Assembly: GCA_045631485.1 (NCBI GenBank)
Contig: JAZQUU010000018.1
Span: 1 to 41,169, forward strand
Origin: SIG452 sp045631485
GTDB lineage: Bacteria > Bacillota > Clostridia > UMGS1840
DNA: 41,169 bases
Reading direction: 5' to 3'
The notes beneath the pieces were generated by a model. It was not told where the DNA came from. It saw only the letters and a list, made by a program, of their open reading frames with translations, and did not search any database. Of this stretch, positions 25,503-34,339 are shown one piece after another (position 1 is the stretch's first letter; every line of letters begins with the position of its first letter). A program made the position numbers and the translations under genes.

Positions 25503-26684
25503 ATGAAAATTTTAGTTATCAATGCAGGTAGTTCCTCATTAAAATATCAGTTAATCAATATGGAAGACCAGTCCGTTATGGCAAAAGGTCTTTGCGAAAG
25601 AATCGGTATTGACGGAAGACTGACTCACTCCAAAGGGGATCAGAAATTCCAGAAAGATTTAACCTTAAAAGACCACGGCGATGCAATTCAGGCGGTTTTG
25701 GATTCCTTAACCGACAAAGAAATGGGCGTTATCGCATCTATGGACGAAATCAACGCAGTTGGTCACCGTGTGGTACACGGAGGTGAAGCATTCTCCGGCT
25801 CCGCAGTAATCACCGAAGCGGTTATGAATGCATTAAACGAATGCATCGAGTTGGCTCCCCTGCACAATCCTCCCAACATCACCGGTATTGAAGCTTGTGC
25901 AAAAATTATGCCGAATGTTCCCCAGGTTGGCGTGTTTGACACCGCATTCCATCAGACCATGCCCAAAAAAGCATATCTGTATGCTCTGCCCTACAAATTC
26001 TATGAACAGTATAAAATCAGAAGATACGGCTTCCACGGTACCAGCCATAAGTATGTTAGCATGAAAGCGGCAGAAATCCTTGGAAAACCCGCAGAAGAAT
26101 TAAAAATCGTAACCTGTCACTTAGGTAACGGTTCTTCCATTTCTGCAGTGGACGGCGGAAAATCCGTGGATACCTCCATGGGCTTCACTCCCTTAGCAGG
26201 TATCTTAATGGGTACCCGTTCCGGTGACATTGACCCTGCAATTGTGGAATTCATTGCAAACAAAGAAAACTTAACCGCAAGCGAAGTAATCAGCATCTTA
26301 AATAAAGAATCCGGCGTTACCGGCGTGTCCGGCGTTTCTTCCGACTTCAGAGACTTGTCTGCTGCATCCAACGAAGGTAACGAAAGAGCTACCGCAGCTT
26401 TGGATATGTTTGCATACGGCGTGCAGAAATACATTGGTACCTATGCAGCTGCTATGGGCGGTATTGACGCTGTGGTATTCACCGCAGGTATCGGCGAAAA
26501 CGATGCAACCTTAAGAGAACAGATTACCGAAAACTTAGGCTTTATGGGCATCAAAATCAACAAAGATAAAAACGCTGTTCGCGGCACTGTTGACATCTCT
26601 GCAGACGATGCAACCGTGAAGACTTTGGTCATCCCCACCAACGAAGAATTGATGATTGCGTTGGAAACCGAAAAATTAGTATAA
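25503..26684 (+). CDS. ackA: Acetate kinase
   Basis: AckA makes ATP from acetyl phosphate. The 393-residue protein opens KILVINAGSSSLKYQLI, the ASKHA phosphate-binding motif. It has the family signature YGFHGTSHKYVS, HLGNGSSISAVDGGKSVDTS and GIGENDATLREQI, all typical. ATG 25503 is preferred over an in-frame TTG at 25494 because AAGGA lies 8 nt before the ATG. No clear terminator follows in the AT-rich DNA to 26740. Confidence 0.97.
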   Translation: MKILVINAGSSSLKYQLINMEDQSVMAKGLCERIGIDGRLTHSKGDQKFQKDLTLKDHGDAIQAVLDSLTDKEMGVIASMDEINAVGHRVVHGGEAFSGSAVITEAVMNALNECIELAPLHNPPNITGIEACAKIMPNVPQVGVFDTAFHQTMPKKAYLYALPYKFYEQYKIRRYGFHGTSHKYVSMKAAEILGKPAEELKIVTCHLGNGSSISAVDGGKSVDTSMGFTPLAGILMGTRSGDIDPAIVEFIANKENLTASEVISILNKESGVTGVSGVSSDFRDLSAASNEGNERATAALDMFAYGVQKYIGTYAAAMGGIDAVVFTAGIGENDATLREQITENLGFMGIKINKDKNAVRGTVDISADDATVKTLVIPTNEELMIALETEKLV

Positions 26685-26743
26685 TTTCCCAAATATTTTT
26701 CGATTTTTCAGAAATTTTTTTAGAATTTTTTTAAAAAAACTAC

Positions 26744-26772
26744 TTGACAAATTAGCATAGATTATGTATTAT
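26744..26772 (+). promoter_or_regulatory. Promoter of the DUF177-rpmF operon
   Basis: TTGACA (26744-26749), 17 nt, TATTAT (26767-26772). The leader of about 90 nt has no ORF with a ribosome site. Confidence 0.85.
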
Positions 26773-26869
26773 ATTATGTGATTGTCTGAAAGTTATGCAT
26801 TTTTTGACATTTGTCAACTTTTTAGGCAGTCTTTTGGTGTCAAAAGCCGTGAAAATTGGAGGTGCAATA

Positions 26870-27382
26870 ATGGAACAAAATGAACTGTTGATTGATTTAA
26901 CCTCTATTGTGAAGTCCGAGGGAATGGAAATTAAAGTCAATAAGGAATACCCCATTGAGGCGTTTTCCGAATTCAGCGATATGCCGTCCTTACAAACACC
27001 AGTTACGTTAACGGGCACAATCACAAATCACGCAGGCAACTTATTCTTGCAAGGCGAACTTTCCTTCAAAGCGAGTTTTCTTTGTGACCGTTGCTTGGAA
27101 TCTTTCACAAAAGATTTTGCAATTTTGATGGAAGACACCATCGCCCGGGAAGACTCGGGGCTGGAAGCTGATGAGTTTATCCCCTACCAACATAATATGG
27201 TGCTACTGACCGAGGCAATTTACAAATGCATTTTTGCCGTAACCTTGGACCAACAGCTTTGTAGAAAAGATTGCAAAGGTCTCTGCCCCGTTTGCGGATG
27301 CAACCGCAACGAAACAACTTGTGACTGTGATGACACGGAAATTGATCCCAGATTACTGAAATTAAAGGAATTATTAAAGTAA
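26870..27382 (+). CDS. DUF177/YceD family protein
   Basis: YceD proteins sit directly upstream of rpmF in most bacteria and are implicated in 23S rRNA or ribosome assembly. The 170-residue form has the conserved cysteine part CDRCLESFTKDF and LCRKDCKGLCPVCGCNRNET, which looks zinc-binding. It starts at ATG 26870 after GGAGG. A longer frame from 26795 has no ribosome site and overlaps the leader, so it was rejected. rpmF follows after 71 nt. Confidence 0.92.
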   Translation: MEQNELLIDLTSIVKSEGMEIKVNKEYPIEAFSEFSDMPSLQTPVTLTGTITNHAGNLFLQGELSFKASFLCDRCLESFTKDFAILMEDTIAREDSGLEADEFIPYQHNMVLLTEAIYKCIFAVTLDQQLCRKDCKGLCPVCGCNRNETTCDCDDTEIDPRLLKLKELLK

Positions 27383-27421
27383 TCCGCAGTTACCCCAAAA
27401 TTTTGTAAAAATATTCAATCA

Positions 27422-27436
27422 TAGAGTAAAACTCTA
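27422..27436 (+). promoter_or_regulatory. Small hairpin just before the rpmF ribosome site
   Basis: TAGAGT, AAA loop, ACTCTA, directly before AGGAGG (27438-27443). It could act in translational control of L32; this is inference only. Confidence 0.35.
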
Positions 27437-27453
27437 CAGGAGGTGTTAAGACA

Positions 27454-27630
27454 ATGGCTGTACCGAAGAGAAAGGTTTCTCATGCGAGAAAAAACAAAAG
27501 AAGAGCAAACTGGAAATTAAGCGCTCCGGGTCTTGTAAAATGCCCTAACTGTCAGGAACTGACACTGCCGCACAGAGTATGTAAATCTTGCGGTTTCTAC
27601 AAAGGTGTAGAAGTAATCAAAATGGATTAA
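27454..27630 (+). CDS. rpmF: 50S ribosomal protein L32
   Basis: The 58-residue protein reads MAVPKRKVSHARKNKRRANW, then CPNC and CKSC zinc-ribbon pairs, and HRVCKSCGFYKGVEVIK at the end. AGGAGG lies about 10 nt before ATG 27454. The pairing with DUF177 is nearly universal. A GC-rich terminator starts 13 nt after the stop. Confidence 0.97.
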   Translation: MAVPKRKVSHARKNKRRANWKLSAPGLVKCPNCQELTLPHRVCKSCGFYKGVEVIKMD

Positions 27631-27642
27631 TTATGCCTTAAG

Positions 27643-27675
27643 AAGCGGGGTGCTTAATTGCTCCCCGCTTTTTTT
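27643..27675 (+). terminator. Terminator after rpmF
   Basis: AAGCGGGG (27643-27650) pairs with CCCCGCTT (27663-27670), followed by T5. Confidence 0.9.
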
Positions 27676-27689
27676 AAAATTTTAGAGGT

Positions 27690-27740
27690 GATTTCCTGCT
27701 CCGATGAAGTTTTTAAAAAACTTTGTCGGAGTGAGAAATC
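27690..27740. repeat. Long imperfect palindrome before the radical SAM gene
   Basis: GATTTC, CTCCGATGAAG and T5 pair with A6, CTTTGTCGGAG and GAAATC. This gives a stem of about 24 bp with a few mismatches. It has no GC-rich core plus T-tail like the terminator before it. It may be a leader structure, an operator or a degenerate repeat. Confidence 0.6.
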
Positions 27741-27772
27741 TCTTGTAAACCAAAGAAAACAGAGGAAATGTT

Positions 27773-29050
27773 ATGTATTACGTAGATGGCGTAAAAGAGA
27801 ATAGCTTAGCCAAAAAAGCGGGCATCCTGCCCGGTGATGTGATTACCCATATCAACGGCGAAGAAGTGACCGACGGCTTGATGTACGGTTTTTTAACCTG
27901 CAACGAATGTGTGGAAATTTCTTTGGTGAGAAATCGAGAAATCAAAAAATTCACCATCGAAAATGATTTTGAGGATTTGGGCATCGTAAATGACAGACCC
28001 TTTATTGAAAATCCCAAAAGCTGCCGCAACAAGTGCATTTTCTGTTTTATTGACCAGCTTCCCAAGGGAATGCGAAAACCTCTGTATTTTAAGGATGATG
28101 ATTCCCGACTTTCCTTTTTGACGGGCAATTATGTCACCTTAACCAATATGAAAGAAGAAGAAATCGAAAATATCGTGCGAATGAGGCTTTCTCCCGTGAA
28201 TATTTCGGTGCATACCACCAATGATGAGCTCAGAGTAAAAATGCTGCACAACAAAAACGCAGGCGGTATTTTAGAAAAGATTTGCTATCTGGTGGAAAAC
28301 GGTATCACCGTGAATGCGCAAATTGTGCTTTGCAAAGGTCACAACGACGGTGCGGAACTGACCAATTCGTTAACCGATTTATATGAAGCCCAAGTGAACA
28401 GCGTGTCTGTTGTGCCCATCGGACTGACAAAATTCCGTGACGGGTTAACCCAAATTGAACCCTTCACCAAGGAAGATTGCAGGGCAATTATCAAGCAGAT
28501 TCATAAAATCTCAAGCCGTGCTTATCGGGAAATCGGTACCCGTTTTGTGTATCCTGCAGACGAATTCTTTGTAAAGGGTGAAATCGCTCTGCCCCCTGCG
28601 GCATATTATGATGATTTCCCTCAGATTGAAAACGGTGTTGGGTTGTTATCCTCTTTTGTGAAAGAGTTTAATTTATCCTTTGCCAACAGAAAGCCGAAGC
28701 CTGTCCGCAAAAAAACGGTGGCAGTTTCCGAAGCGGCATATCCCACCTTATCCAAGTTGGTGGCACGCTTTGATGAAAAATTCGGAACCCAAACCGAGGT
28801 GGTTGCCATCAAAAACAACTTCTTCGGCGAAAAAATCACCGTGGCAGGTCTTATGACCGCAACCGATATCATCGAGCAGCTTCAAAATAAAAAAATGGAG
28901 TTTTTGGTACTCCCCTCTGCAATCTTAAGAGCGGAAGGTGACTTAACTTTAGACGATAAAACCATTGCAGATATTGAAAAAGCACTTTCCTGCGAAGTGA
29001 TTTTAAACGAAAACGACGGAAAGTGTTTCTTAGACGCTCTTTGTATGTAA
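27773..29050 (+). CDS. Radical SAM protein with N-terminal PDZ domain (DUF512 family)
   Basis: The 425-residue protein starts with a PDZ-like domain (YVDGVKENSLAKKAGILPGD, GEEVTDGLMY). It then has the radical SAM cluster CRNKCIFCFIDQLPKG (CxxxCxxC near 83-90). Further parts are HTTNDELRVKML and a long C-terminal DUF512 region. The family is conserved in Clostridia and its substrate is unknown. AGGAAATGTT precedes ATG 27773. It lies upstream of der-plsY-recO, a recurring clostridial context that suggests a link to ribosome assembly or the membrane, but nothing more precise. Confidence 0.92.
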   Translation: MYYVDGVKENSLAKKAGILPGDVITHINGEEVTDGLMYGFLTCNECVEISLVRNREIKKFTIENDFEDLGIVNDRPFIENPKSCRNKCIFCFIDQLPKGMRKPLYFKDDDSRLSFLTGNYVTLTNMKEEEIENIVRMRLSPVNISVHTTNDELRVKMLHNKNAGGILEKICYLVENGITVNAQIVLCKGHNDGAELTNSLTDLYEAQVNSVSVVPIGLTKFRDGLTQIEPFTKEDCRAIIKQIHKISSRAYREIGTRFVYPADEFFVKGEIALPPAAYYDDFPQIENGVGLLSSFVKEFNLSFANRKPKPVRKKTVAVSEAAYPTLSKLVARFDEKFGTQTEVVAIKNNFFGEKITVAGLMTATDIIEQLQNKKMEFLVLPSAILRAEGDLTLDDKTIADIEKALSCEVILNENDGKCFLDALCM

Positions 29051-29077
29051 CCCTACCAAAAGGAGGTACGATTCATT

Positions 29078-30409
29078 ATGTCAAAACCGATTGTTGCCAT
29101 TGTGGGACGCCCCAATGTTGGGAAATCCCAGTTGTTTAACCGTATCACCGGGAAAAGAATCTCCATCGTGGAAGATACTCCCGGCGTTACACGAGACAGA
29201 ATTATTTCCGATGCAGAATGGCTTTCCAAAACCTTTTTGTTAATCGACACCGGCGGTATTGAACCCGATTCCACCGACGAAATCACCGCAATGATGAAAC
29301 GTCAGGCGGAAGCGGCAATTGAAACCGCAGATGTGTTAATCTTCTTAACCGATGTTCGTGCAGGCGTTACCGCAACCGACAGAGAAGTTGCCGCTATGCT
29401 GATGCGTTCCGGTAAGCCCATTGTGTTGGCTTGCAACAAATGTGACACTCCCGGGGAACCTCCTATGGAATTCTATGAATTCTACAATTTAGGGTTGGGT
29501 GATCCCATCGCTATTTCCGCTATTCAGGGAATGGGTATCGGCGACCTTTTGGATCAGGTAGCAGACGGATTCCCGAAAGAAGAAGAAACCGAGGAAGACG
29601 ATGATGTGTTAAAAATTGCCGTAATCGGAAAACCCAATGCGGGAAAATCTTCCTTAATCAACCGTTTGTTGGGTGAAGAACGCTTAATCGTAAGCAATGT
29701 GCCCGGCACCACCCGTGACGCGATTGACACTTATGTGGAAAAAGACGGACAGAAATATCTGTTTATCGACACCGCCGGAATCCGTAAAAAGAGCAAGGTT
29801 TACGAATCCGTGGAAAAATATTCGGTGCTTCGTTCCTATGCAGCCATTGAGCGTGCCGATATTTGCCTCATTATGTTAGACGGCACCGAGGGCGTTACCG
29901 AGCAGGATACCAAAATCGCAGGCTATGCACACAACGAAGGAAAAGCTTCCATCTTTGTGGTAAACAAATGGGATATTATTGACAAAGACGATAAAACCAT
30001 GGACAGAATGAAGCTTGAAATCAAGGAAGGCTTCTCCTATATGATGTATGCCCCTGCCCTCTTTATTTCTGCAAAAACAGGTCAGAGAATTGACACCATC
30101 TTCCCCATGTTAAAAACCGTGAACGAAAACAGAAACCGCCGTGTTACCACCGGTATGTTAAACGATTTGATTGCGGATGCAACCGCTCGTGTTCAACCGC
30201 CCACGGATAAAGGAAGAAGATTAAAAATCTTATATGCGGTGCAGTCTGCCGCAAATCCCCCTCAGTTTGTTATTTTCGTAAACGATACGCGCCTTATGCA
30301 CTTCTCTTATGAAAGATATCTGGAAAATCAGTTGAGAAACGCCTTTGACTTTACAGGTACTCCCATCAAATTCTATATCAGAGAACGTAACGAAAAGAAG
30401 AAGCTCTAA
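29078..30409 (+). CDS. der: GTPase Der (EngA), ribosome assembly
   Basis: Der is a double GTPase needed for 50S assembly. The 443-residue protein has two G domains. The first is GRPNVGKSQLFNRITG with DTGG; the residue after GKS is Gln where most relatives have Thr. The second is GKPNAGKSSLINRLLG with NVPGTTRDAIDTY and DTAGIRKKSKV. NKWD marks the second G4. A C-terminal KH-like domain ends the protein (KILYAVQSAANPPQFVIFVN). AGGAGG precedes ATG 29078. plsY begins 12 nt after its stop. Confidence 0.97.
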   Translation: MSKPIVAIVGRPNVGKSQLFNRITGKRISIVEDTPGVTRDRIISDAEWLSKTFLLIDTGGIEPDSTDEITAMMKRQAEAAIETADVLIFLTDVRAGVTATDREVAAMLMRSGKPIVLACNKCDTPGEPPMEFYEFYNLGLGDPIAISAIQGMGIGDLLDQVADGFPKEEETEEDDDVLKIAVIGKPNAGKSSLINRLLGEERLIVSNVPGTTRDAIDTYVEKDGQKYLFIDTAGIRKKSKVYESVEKYSVLRSYAAIERADICLIMLDGTEGVTEQDTKIAGYAHNEGKASIFVVNKWDIIDKDDKTMDRMKLEIKEGFSYMMYAPALFISAKTGQRIDTIFPMLKTVNENRNRRVTTGMLNDLIADATARVQPPTDKGRRLKILYAVQSAANPPQFVIFVNDTRLMHFSYERYLENQLRNAFDFTGTPIKFYIRERNEKKKL

Positions 30410-30421
30410 GGAGGAACCACT

Positions 30422-31036
30422 ATGCCTGAATTTGTTTATTATGCATTATTTGCCGTTTTGGGATACTTATTGGGAAGCTTAAACTTCTCCATCATTATCG
30501 GCAAATTGTTCTATAAGGTTGATGTGAGAGAACACGGAAGCAAAAATGCAGGAACTACCAATACCTTACGAACCTTAGGCAAAGTGCCTGCCATTTTCGT
30601 GTTGCTTTTGGACACCTTTAAAGCGGTAATTGCATATTGGTTGGTCTATCTCATCACCAAAAATGTCTCCTACTCCTACATTGGAGCGGCAACTGCCGTG
30701 GTTGGGCATAATTTCCCCGTATTTTTCGGATTTAAAGGCGGAAAAGGTGTGGCAACCTCTCTGGGTGCCTGCTTCTGCTTAAATCCTCTTTTAGGTCTTT
30801 TTGTGTTGTTAATCGGCGTTGGAACCATTGCTATTACCCGCTATGTATCCGTTGGGTCTTTAGCAGGAAGCACCTCTTCCATTATCCTCTTTGCATTTTT
30901 TGACCCAAGTCCCTTAAAACTGGTGTTACTGGTTATTTTAACCGTTTCCATGTATATCCGTCACCACGAAAACTTAAAACGTTTATGGAACCATAGCGAA
31001 AACAAAATTTCCTTTAAAAAGAAAGAAGAAAAGTAA
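30422..31036 (+). CDS. plsY: Glycerol-3-phosphate acyltransferase PlsY
   Basis: PlsY uses acyl phosphate to acylate glycerol-3-phosphate, the first step of phospholipid synthesis. The 204-residue integral membrane protein has the conserved sequences AVLGYLLGSLNFSIIIGK, GSKNAGTTNTLRTLGK and VVGHNFPVFFGFKGGKGVAT. About five to seven membrane helices are visible. AGGAGG precedes ATG 30422. Its stop overlaps the recO start (TAATG). Confidence 0.96.
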   Translation: MPEFVYYALFAVLGYLLGSLNFSIIIGKLFYKVDVREHGSKNAGTTNTLRTLGKVPAIFVLLLDTFKAVIAYWLVYLITKNVSYSYIGAATAVVGHNFPVFFGFKGGKGVATSLGACFCLNPLLGLFVLLIGVGTIAITRYVSVGSLAGSTSSIILFAFFDPSPLKLVLLVILTVSMYIRHHENLKRLWNHSENKISFKKKEEK

Positions 31037-31797
31037 TGGATTTTATTACTGCAAAAGGGTTGATTGTTAAGGAAACCGATTTTAATGAAGCAGATAAAAT
31101 GCTCACCATTATGACCGATTCCTACGGATTGGTTCACGCTAAGGCATCAGGCATTAAAAGTCTGAAGCGAAAAGAATTATCGGGAGCAAAACCGTTTTTG
31201 TATTCCGAATTCACCTTTTCCCAAAAAGGTGATTCCTTAAATCTGCGGGAAGCCAATATGCTCCATTCCTTTTTAGATATCAAAAACGACCTGACCGATT
31301 TGGCACTTGGGTTTTACATATTGGATATTTTAGGAAACATCGGAATGGATAATCAACCAAACGAGCCTCTGCTCCGTTTAACATTAAACACCTTATTCGC
31401 CCTAAACAGTAAGAAAAAGGACTCCGCACTGATTAAAGCAGCATACGAACTGAAGGTGGCGGATATTGAAGGATTCACTCCTCACACCTTTGAATGTATG
31501 GAATGCGGTTGTGAGTTGGAGGAAGCATCCTATTGCTATTTCGATGTGTTAAACGGCGGAATTTTATGTAAAGACTGTTGCCCTGATACCGGGCGCAACA
31601 TTTTAAAAATTTCCATGCCCACATTTTGTGCCATCAACTATATTTTGGATGCGGACATCAAAAGCTTTTTATCCTTTGATTTATCTTGTGAAGCCAGGGA
31701 AGAATTCTCGGGAGTTTGCGAAAAATATTTTTTAACCCAAAGTGATTTTCATCCCAAAACCCTTACCTATTATAAAAAGGTGATGTTGGCAGACTAG
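31036..31797 (+). CDS. recO: DNA repair protein RecO
   Basis: RecO loads RecA with RecR and RecF. The 253-residue protein has an N-terminal OB fold (AKGLIVKETDFNEADKMLTI) and a C-terminal zinc finger with the Cys pattern CMECGCELEEASYCYF...CKDCC. It overlaps plsY by one base. No terminator is seen before the convergent gene 7 nt away. Confidence 0.94.
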   Translation: MDFITAKGLIVKETDFNEADKMLTIMTDSYGLVHAKASGIKSLKRKELSGAKPFLYSEFTFSQKGDSLNLREANMLHSFLDIKNDLTDLALGFYILDILGNIGMDNQPNEPLLRLTLNTLFALNSKKKDSALIKAAYELKVADIEGFTPHTFECMECGCELEEASYCYFDVLNGGILCKDCCPDTGRNILKISMPTFCAINYILDADIKSFLSFDLSCEAREEFSGVCEKYFLTQSDFHPKTLTYYKKVMLAD

Positions 31798-31804
31798 AAA
31801 CCAA

Positions 31805-32152
31805 TCAGAAAAATTTATCAACCAGCTTTAAGCGGCGGTATTCCACCTCTGTTTGTTGGGATAAATCCAAAGATATTTTCGATAATCGTTTGAAAACATC
31901 AGAAACAACATCACGATGCGCATCAAGAATCTGACCTGCAAGTTTGTGGGTCAGTTTTTTTTGGTCTTCTTCTTGAAACCCATGATATAACTCTGAAAAT
32001 CTCTTTTTATCTCCCGTCCAAGCAGGACGAAGCATGGGTATAATCTCATCATAAAACTCTTCCCAGCTTAGGGGAAGAGTTTTTTTATCATCCTTCCTTT
32101 CTCTTGCCGATATAAAAGTGCCTCTGCGAAAACCACGCCGTTTGAATCTCAT
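31805..32152 (-). CDS. Unrecognised 115-residue basic protein
   Basis: I do not recognise this gene. The N-terminus is very basic (MRFKRRGFRRG, then ARERKDDKK). The rest looks helical: SWEEFYDEIIPMLRPAW near 30, then a charged region and LSQQTEVEYRRLKLVDKFF at the end. No signal peptide, membrane helix or Cys motif is seen. AAGGAGGG lies 7-9 nt before ATG 32152, one of the best ribosome sites in the window, so the gene is real. It is convergent with recO and divergent from the spoVA operon, so it may be expressed in sporulation, which is speculative. Confidence 0.75.
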   Translation of the reverse strand: MRFKRRGFRRGTFISARERKDDKKTLPLSWEEFYDEIIPMLRPAWTGDKKRFSELYHGFQEEDQKKLTHKLAGQILDAHRDVVSDVFKRLSKISLDLSQQTEVEYRRLKLVDKFF

Positions 32153-32262
32153 AAAATACCCTCCTTATGTTTTTCTGTTTCCATTTTATTGCTTTTTTAG
32201 AAAAATGTGACAGAATAGCAATTTTGATTTTACAGAAAATAAACATATCAAGGAGTGAAACC

Positions 32263-32709
32263 ATGAAAAAAATCAACCAAAACGAATATCAGAATATGGT
32301 AGCAAAGCAGGGAAAAAGTCCGTGGCTTAAAAATATCGTCTGGGCGTTTATTGTGGGCGGAGCCATTTGCACGATAGGACAAATGATTATGGATATTGCT
32401 TACAATACGGGTGTTCCGAAAGAAGATGCGGGATGTGTGGCATCCATCTCCCTGATTTTTTTAAGCGGACTGTTTACAGGTCTTGGTCTGTTTGATAAAC
32501 TGGCAAAACGAGCGGGAGCAGGAACCCTGGTTCCCATCACAGGCTTTGCCAATGCCGTGATTTCTCCTGCCATGGAGTTTAAAACCGAAGGGTATGTGTT
32601 GGGGCTTGGTGCCAAAATGTTTGTGATTGCAGGACCGGTAATTGTGTATGGCATTTCCTCTTCCATTGTTTGCGGATTGATTTACTACATTCTAAAAGGC
32701 GGTGTGTGA
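32263..32709 (+). CDS. spoVAC: Stage V sporulation protein AC
   Basis: SpoVAC is a membrane component of the channel that moves Ca-dipicolinate into and out of the spore. The 148-residue protein has four hydrophobic segments (NIVWAFIVGGAICTIGQMIM, SISLIFLSGLFTGLGLF, then TLVPITGFANAVISPAMEF and a final helix). ATG 32263 follows AAGGAG; the frame upstream to 32167 lacks a ribosome site. It is the first gene of spoVAC-spoVAD-spoVAE. No sigma-G promoter with right spacing is convincing in the 110-nt gap upstream. Confidence 0.95.
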   Translation: MKKINQNEYQNMVAKQGKSPWLKNIVWAFIVGGAICTIGQMIMDIAYNTGVPKEDAGCVASISLIFLSGLFTGLGLFDKLAKRAGAGTLVPITGFANAVISPAMEFKTEGYVLGLGAKMFVIAGPVIVYGISSSIVCGLIYYILKGGV

Positions 32710-32710
32710 T

Positions 32711-33715
32711 ATGACAAAACGACTTGGAACATCCACATTAGTGTTTCCGTCCAAGCCTGCCATCACGGGCTTTTATTCGGTGGTGGGCAAAAAAGAATGG
32801 GAAGGCCCTTTGGGCAAGTGGTTTGATTTAACCGTTGGAGAAAGTCACATCGGGGAAAACAGTTGGGAAAAAGCAGAAAGCAAATTGATAGAATTATCCG
32901 CAAAAGGTGCTATGGATATGGCAAACTTAAAGCCCGAAGATATTTCCGTCTTTTTGGGCGGTGATTTACTCAATCAATGTATTGCCACCAACTATACACT
33001 TCGCACCTTAGACATTCCCTTTTTGGGGTTGTACGGTGCCTGCTCCACGATGGCAGAAAGCTTGCTTGCAGGTGCGATATGTGTGGATGGCGGATTTGCA
33101 AATAATGTGCTTTGTGCCACTTCAAGCCACTTCTGTTCTGCAGAACGACAATTTCGTTTTCCGTTGGAATACGGCGGACAACGCCCCCAATCTGCTCAAT
33201 GGACGGTAACGGGCTCCGGTGCCACCGTTTTATCCGAACAAAGAGGCAACCTTTATATCACCCGTGCCGCCATCGGAAAAGTGATTGATGCAGGCATCAA
33301 GGATTTAAATAATATGGGTGCGGCAATGGCGCCTGCCGCTTGCGATACCCTTTGCGCCTTTTTTGAGGATACCGATACCACTCCCTGGCATTATGACCTG
33401 ATTGTGACGGGGGACTTGGGCAACATCGGAAAAGAGTTGCTTCGAAAACTCTTGTTTCAAAACGGTTATGCCGCCAACAACTTAGAGGATTGCGGCTCCC
33501 TGATTTTTAAAGAAGACCAGGATGCTCATTCGGGCGGTTCCGGTTGCGGATGCAGTGCCTCGGTATTTAATTCTTATATTTTAAAACAGTTATCCCAGGG
33601 AAAATGGCATAAAATTCTGTTTATGGCAACAGGAGCACTGATGTCCCCCACCAGTGCTTTGCAGGGAGAATCCATCCCCGCGATTGCCCATTTGATACAG
33701 TTGGAAAAGGAGTGA
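32711..33715 (+). CDS. spoVAD: Stage V sporulation protein AD
   Basis: SpoVAD is a thiolase-fold protein that binds dipicolinic acid and helps load it into the spore core. The 334-residue sequence has the family features TLVFPSKPAITGFYSVVGKK, GGDLLNQCIATNYTLRTLD, GLYGACSTMAESLL and GGSGCGCSASVF. ATG 32711 starts one base after the spoVAC stop, with AGGCGGTG upstream. The ORF could begin at GTG 32702, but that overlaps spoVAC. Confidence 0.95.
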   Translation: MTKRLGTSTLVFPSKPAITGFYSVVGKKEWEGPLGKWFDLTVGESHIGENSWEKAESKLIELSAKGAMDMANLKPEDISVFLGGDLLNQCIATNYTLRTLDIPFLGLYGACSTMAESLLAGAICVDGGFANNVLCATSSHFCSAERQFRFPLEYGGQRPQSAQWTVTGSGATVLSEQRGNLYITRAAIGKVIDAGIKDLNNMGAAMAPAACDTLCAFFEDTDTTPWHYDLIVTGDLGNIGKELLRKLLFQNGYAANNLEDCGSLIFKEDQDAHSGGSGCGCSASVFNSYILKQLSQGKWHKILFMATGALMSPTSALQGESIPAIAHLIQLEKE

Positions 33716-33724
33716 GTTTTTTTA

Positions 33725-34078
33725 ATGAATTACCTTTTAGCATTTGTGTTTGGTGGTTTTTTATGCATCATCGCCCAAATTCTCATTGATTTTACCAAGC
33801 TCACTCCCGCAAGAATTTTGGTGGGATATGTGGTATCGGGAGTGATTCTCACCTTTTTGGGACTTTATCAACCATTGGTGGAACTGTTTGGCGCCGGCGC
33901 TACCGTACCCCTTACGGGGTTTGGAAACGCTCTTGCAAAAGGCGTGATAAAAGGAATTTCGGAAAAAGGCTTGTTGGGAGTGCTATCAGGCGGTATGACC
34001 GCCTGCGCCGCAGGAATTTCTGCCGCTATTTTCTTTGGTCTTGTTTTCTCCCTCATTTTCTCCCCAAAAGAAAAATAG
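33725..34078 (+). CDS. spoVAE: Stage V sporulation protein AE (SpoVAEb type)
   Basis: The 117-residue membrane protein has four hydrophobic segments and the family sequence LTPARILVGYVVSGVILTFL with GAGATVPLTGFGNALAKGV, similar in layout to SpoVAC. It acts with SpoVAC and SpoVAD in dipicolinate transport. AAAGGAG lies upstream of ATG 33725, 9 nt after the spoVAD stop. A hairpin terminator follows at 34089. Confidence 0.95.
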   Translation: MNYLLAFVFGGFLCIIAQILIDFTKLTPARILVGYVVSGVILTFLGLYQPLVELFGAGATVPLTGFGNALAKGVIKGISEKGLLGVLSGGMTACAAGISAAIFFGLVFSLIFSPKEK

Positions 34079-34088
34079 CTCCAATAAA

Positions 34089-34126
34089 AAAGAAAGTTAC
34101 CTTCATAAGAGGAAACTCTCTTTTTT
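34089..34126 (+). terminator. Terminator after the spoVA operon
   Basis: AAAGAAAGTTACCT (34089-34102) pairs with AGGAAACTCTCTTT (34110-34123) with two mismatches, followed by T-runs. Confidence 0.7.
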
Positions 34127-34130
34127 TCTT

Positions 34131-34298
34131 ATGATAATACTGCAATCAGGCTTCTCCGCCGCTGCGGCAAAATCTCCTGAAATGGGTGTTGCGGCAATGG
34201 CAGTTTCTTTGGTAATTGTTCCCTTTATCAGTGCATTCACCAAGAATAAAGATACCGAAAAAATTGAAGAAATTTTCATTTGTTATCAGGAAAACTAA
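34131..34298 (+). pseudogene. Probable C-terminal remnant of a sodium:solute symporter gene
   Basis: The frame encodes 55 residues, including GVAAMAVSLVIVPFISAFTK and KIEEIFICYQEN. The membrane helix followed by SxFTK, a short charged linker and CYxE resembles the extreme C-terminus of SSS-family symporters. No further symporter sequence is visible upstream because the spoVA terminator intervenes, and no ribosome site precedes the ATG. I infer a deletion remnant, although a small membrane protein cannot be excluded. Confidence 0.4.
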
Positions 34299-34339
34299 TC
34301 TAATAATGCAAAAAAATTAATTTTTTCGCATAAAAATTC

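Noticed and set aside
32153..32262. A sigma-G promoter for spoVAC (GAATA plus a CATATCA-like -10)
   Set aside because: The best pairs have spacers of 15 or 26 nt, not 17-18, so I could not support it.
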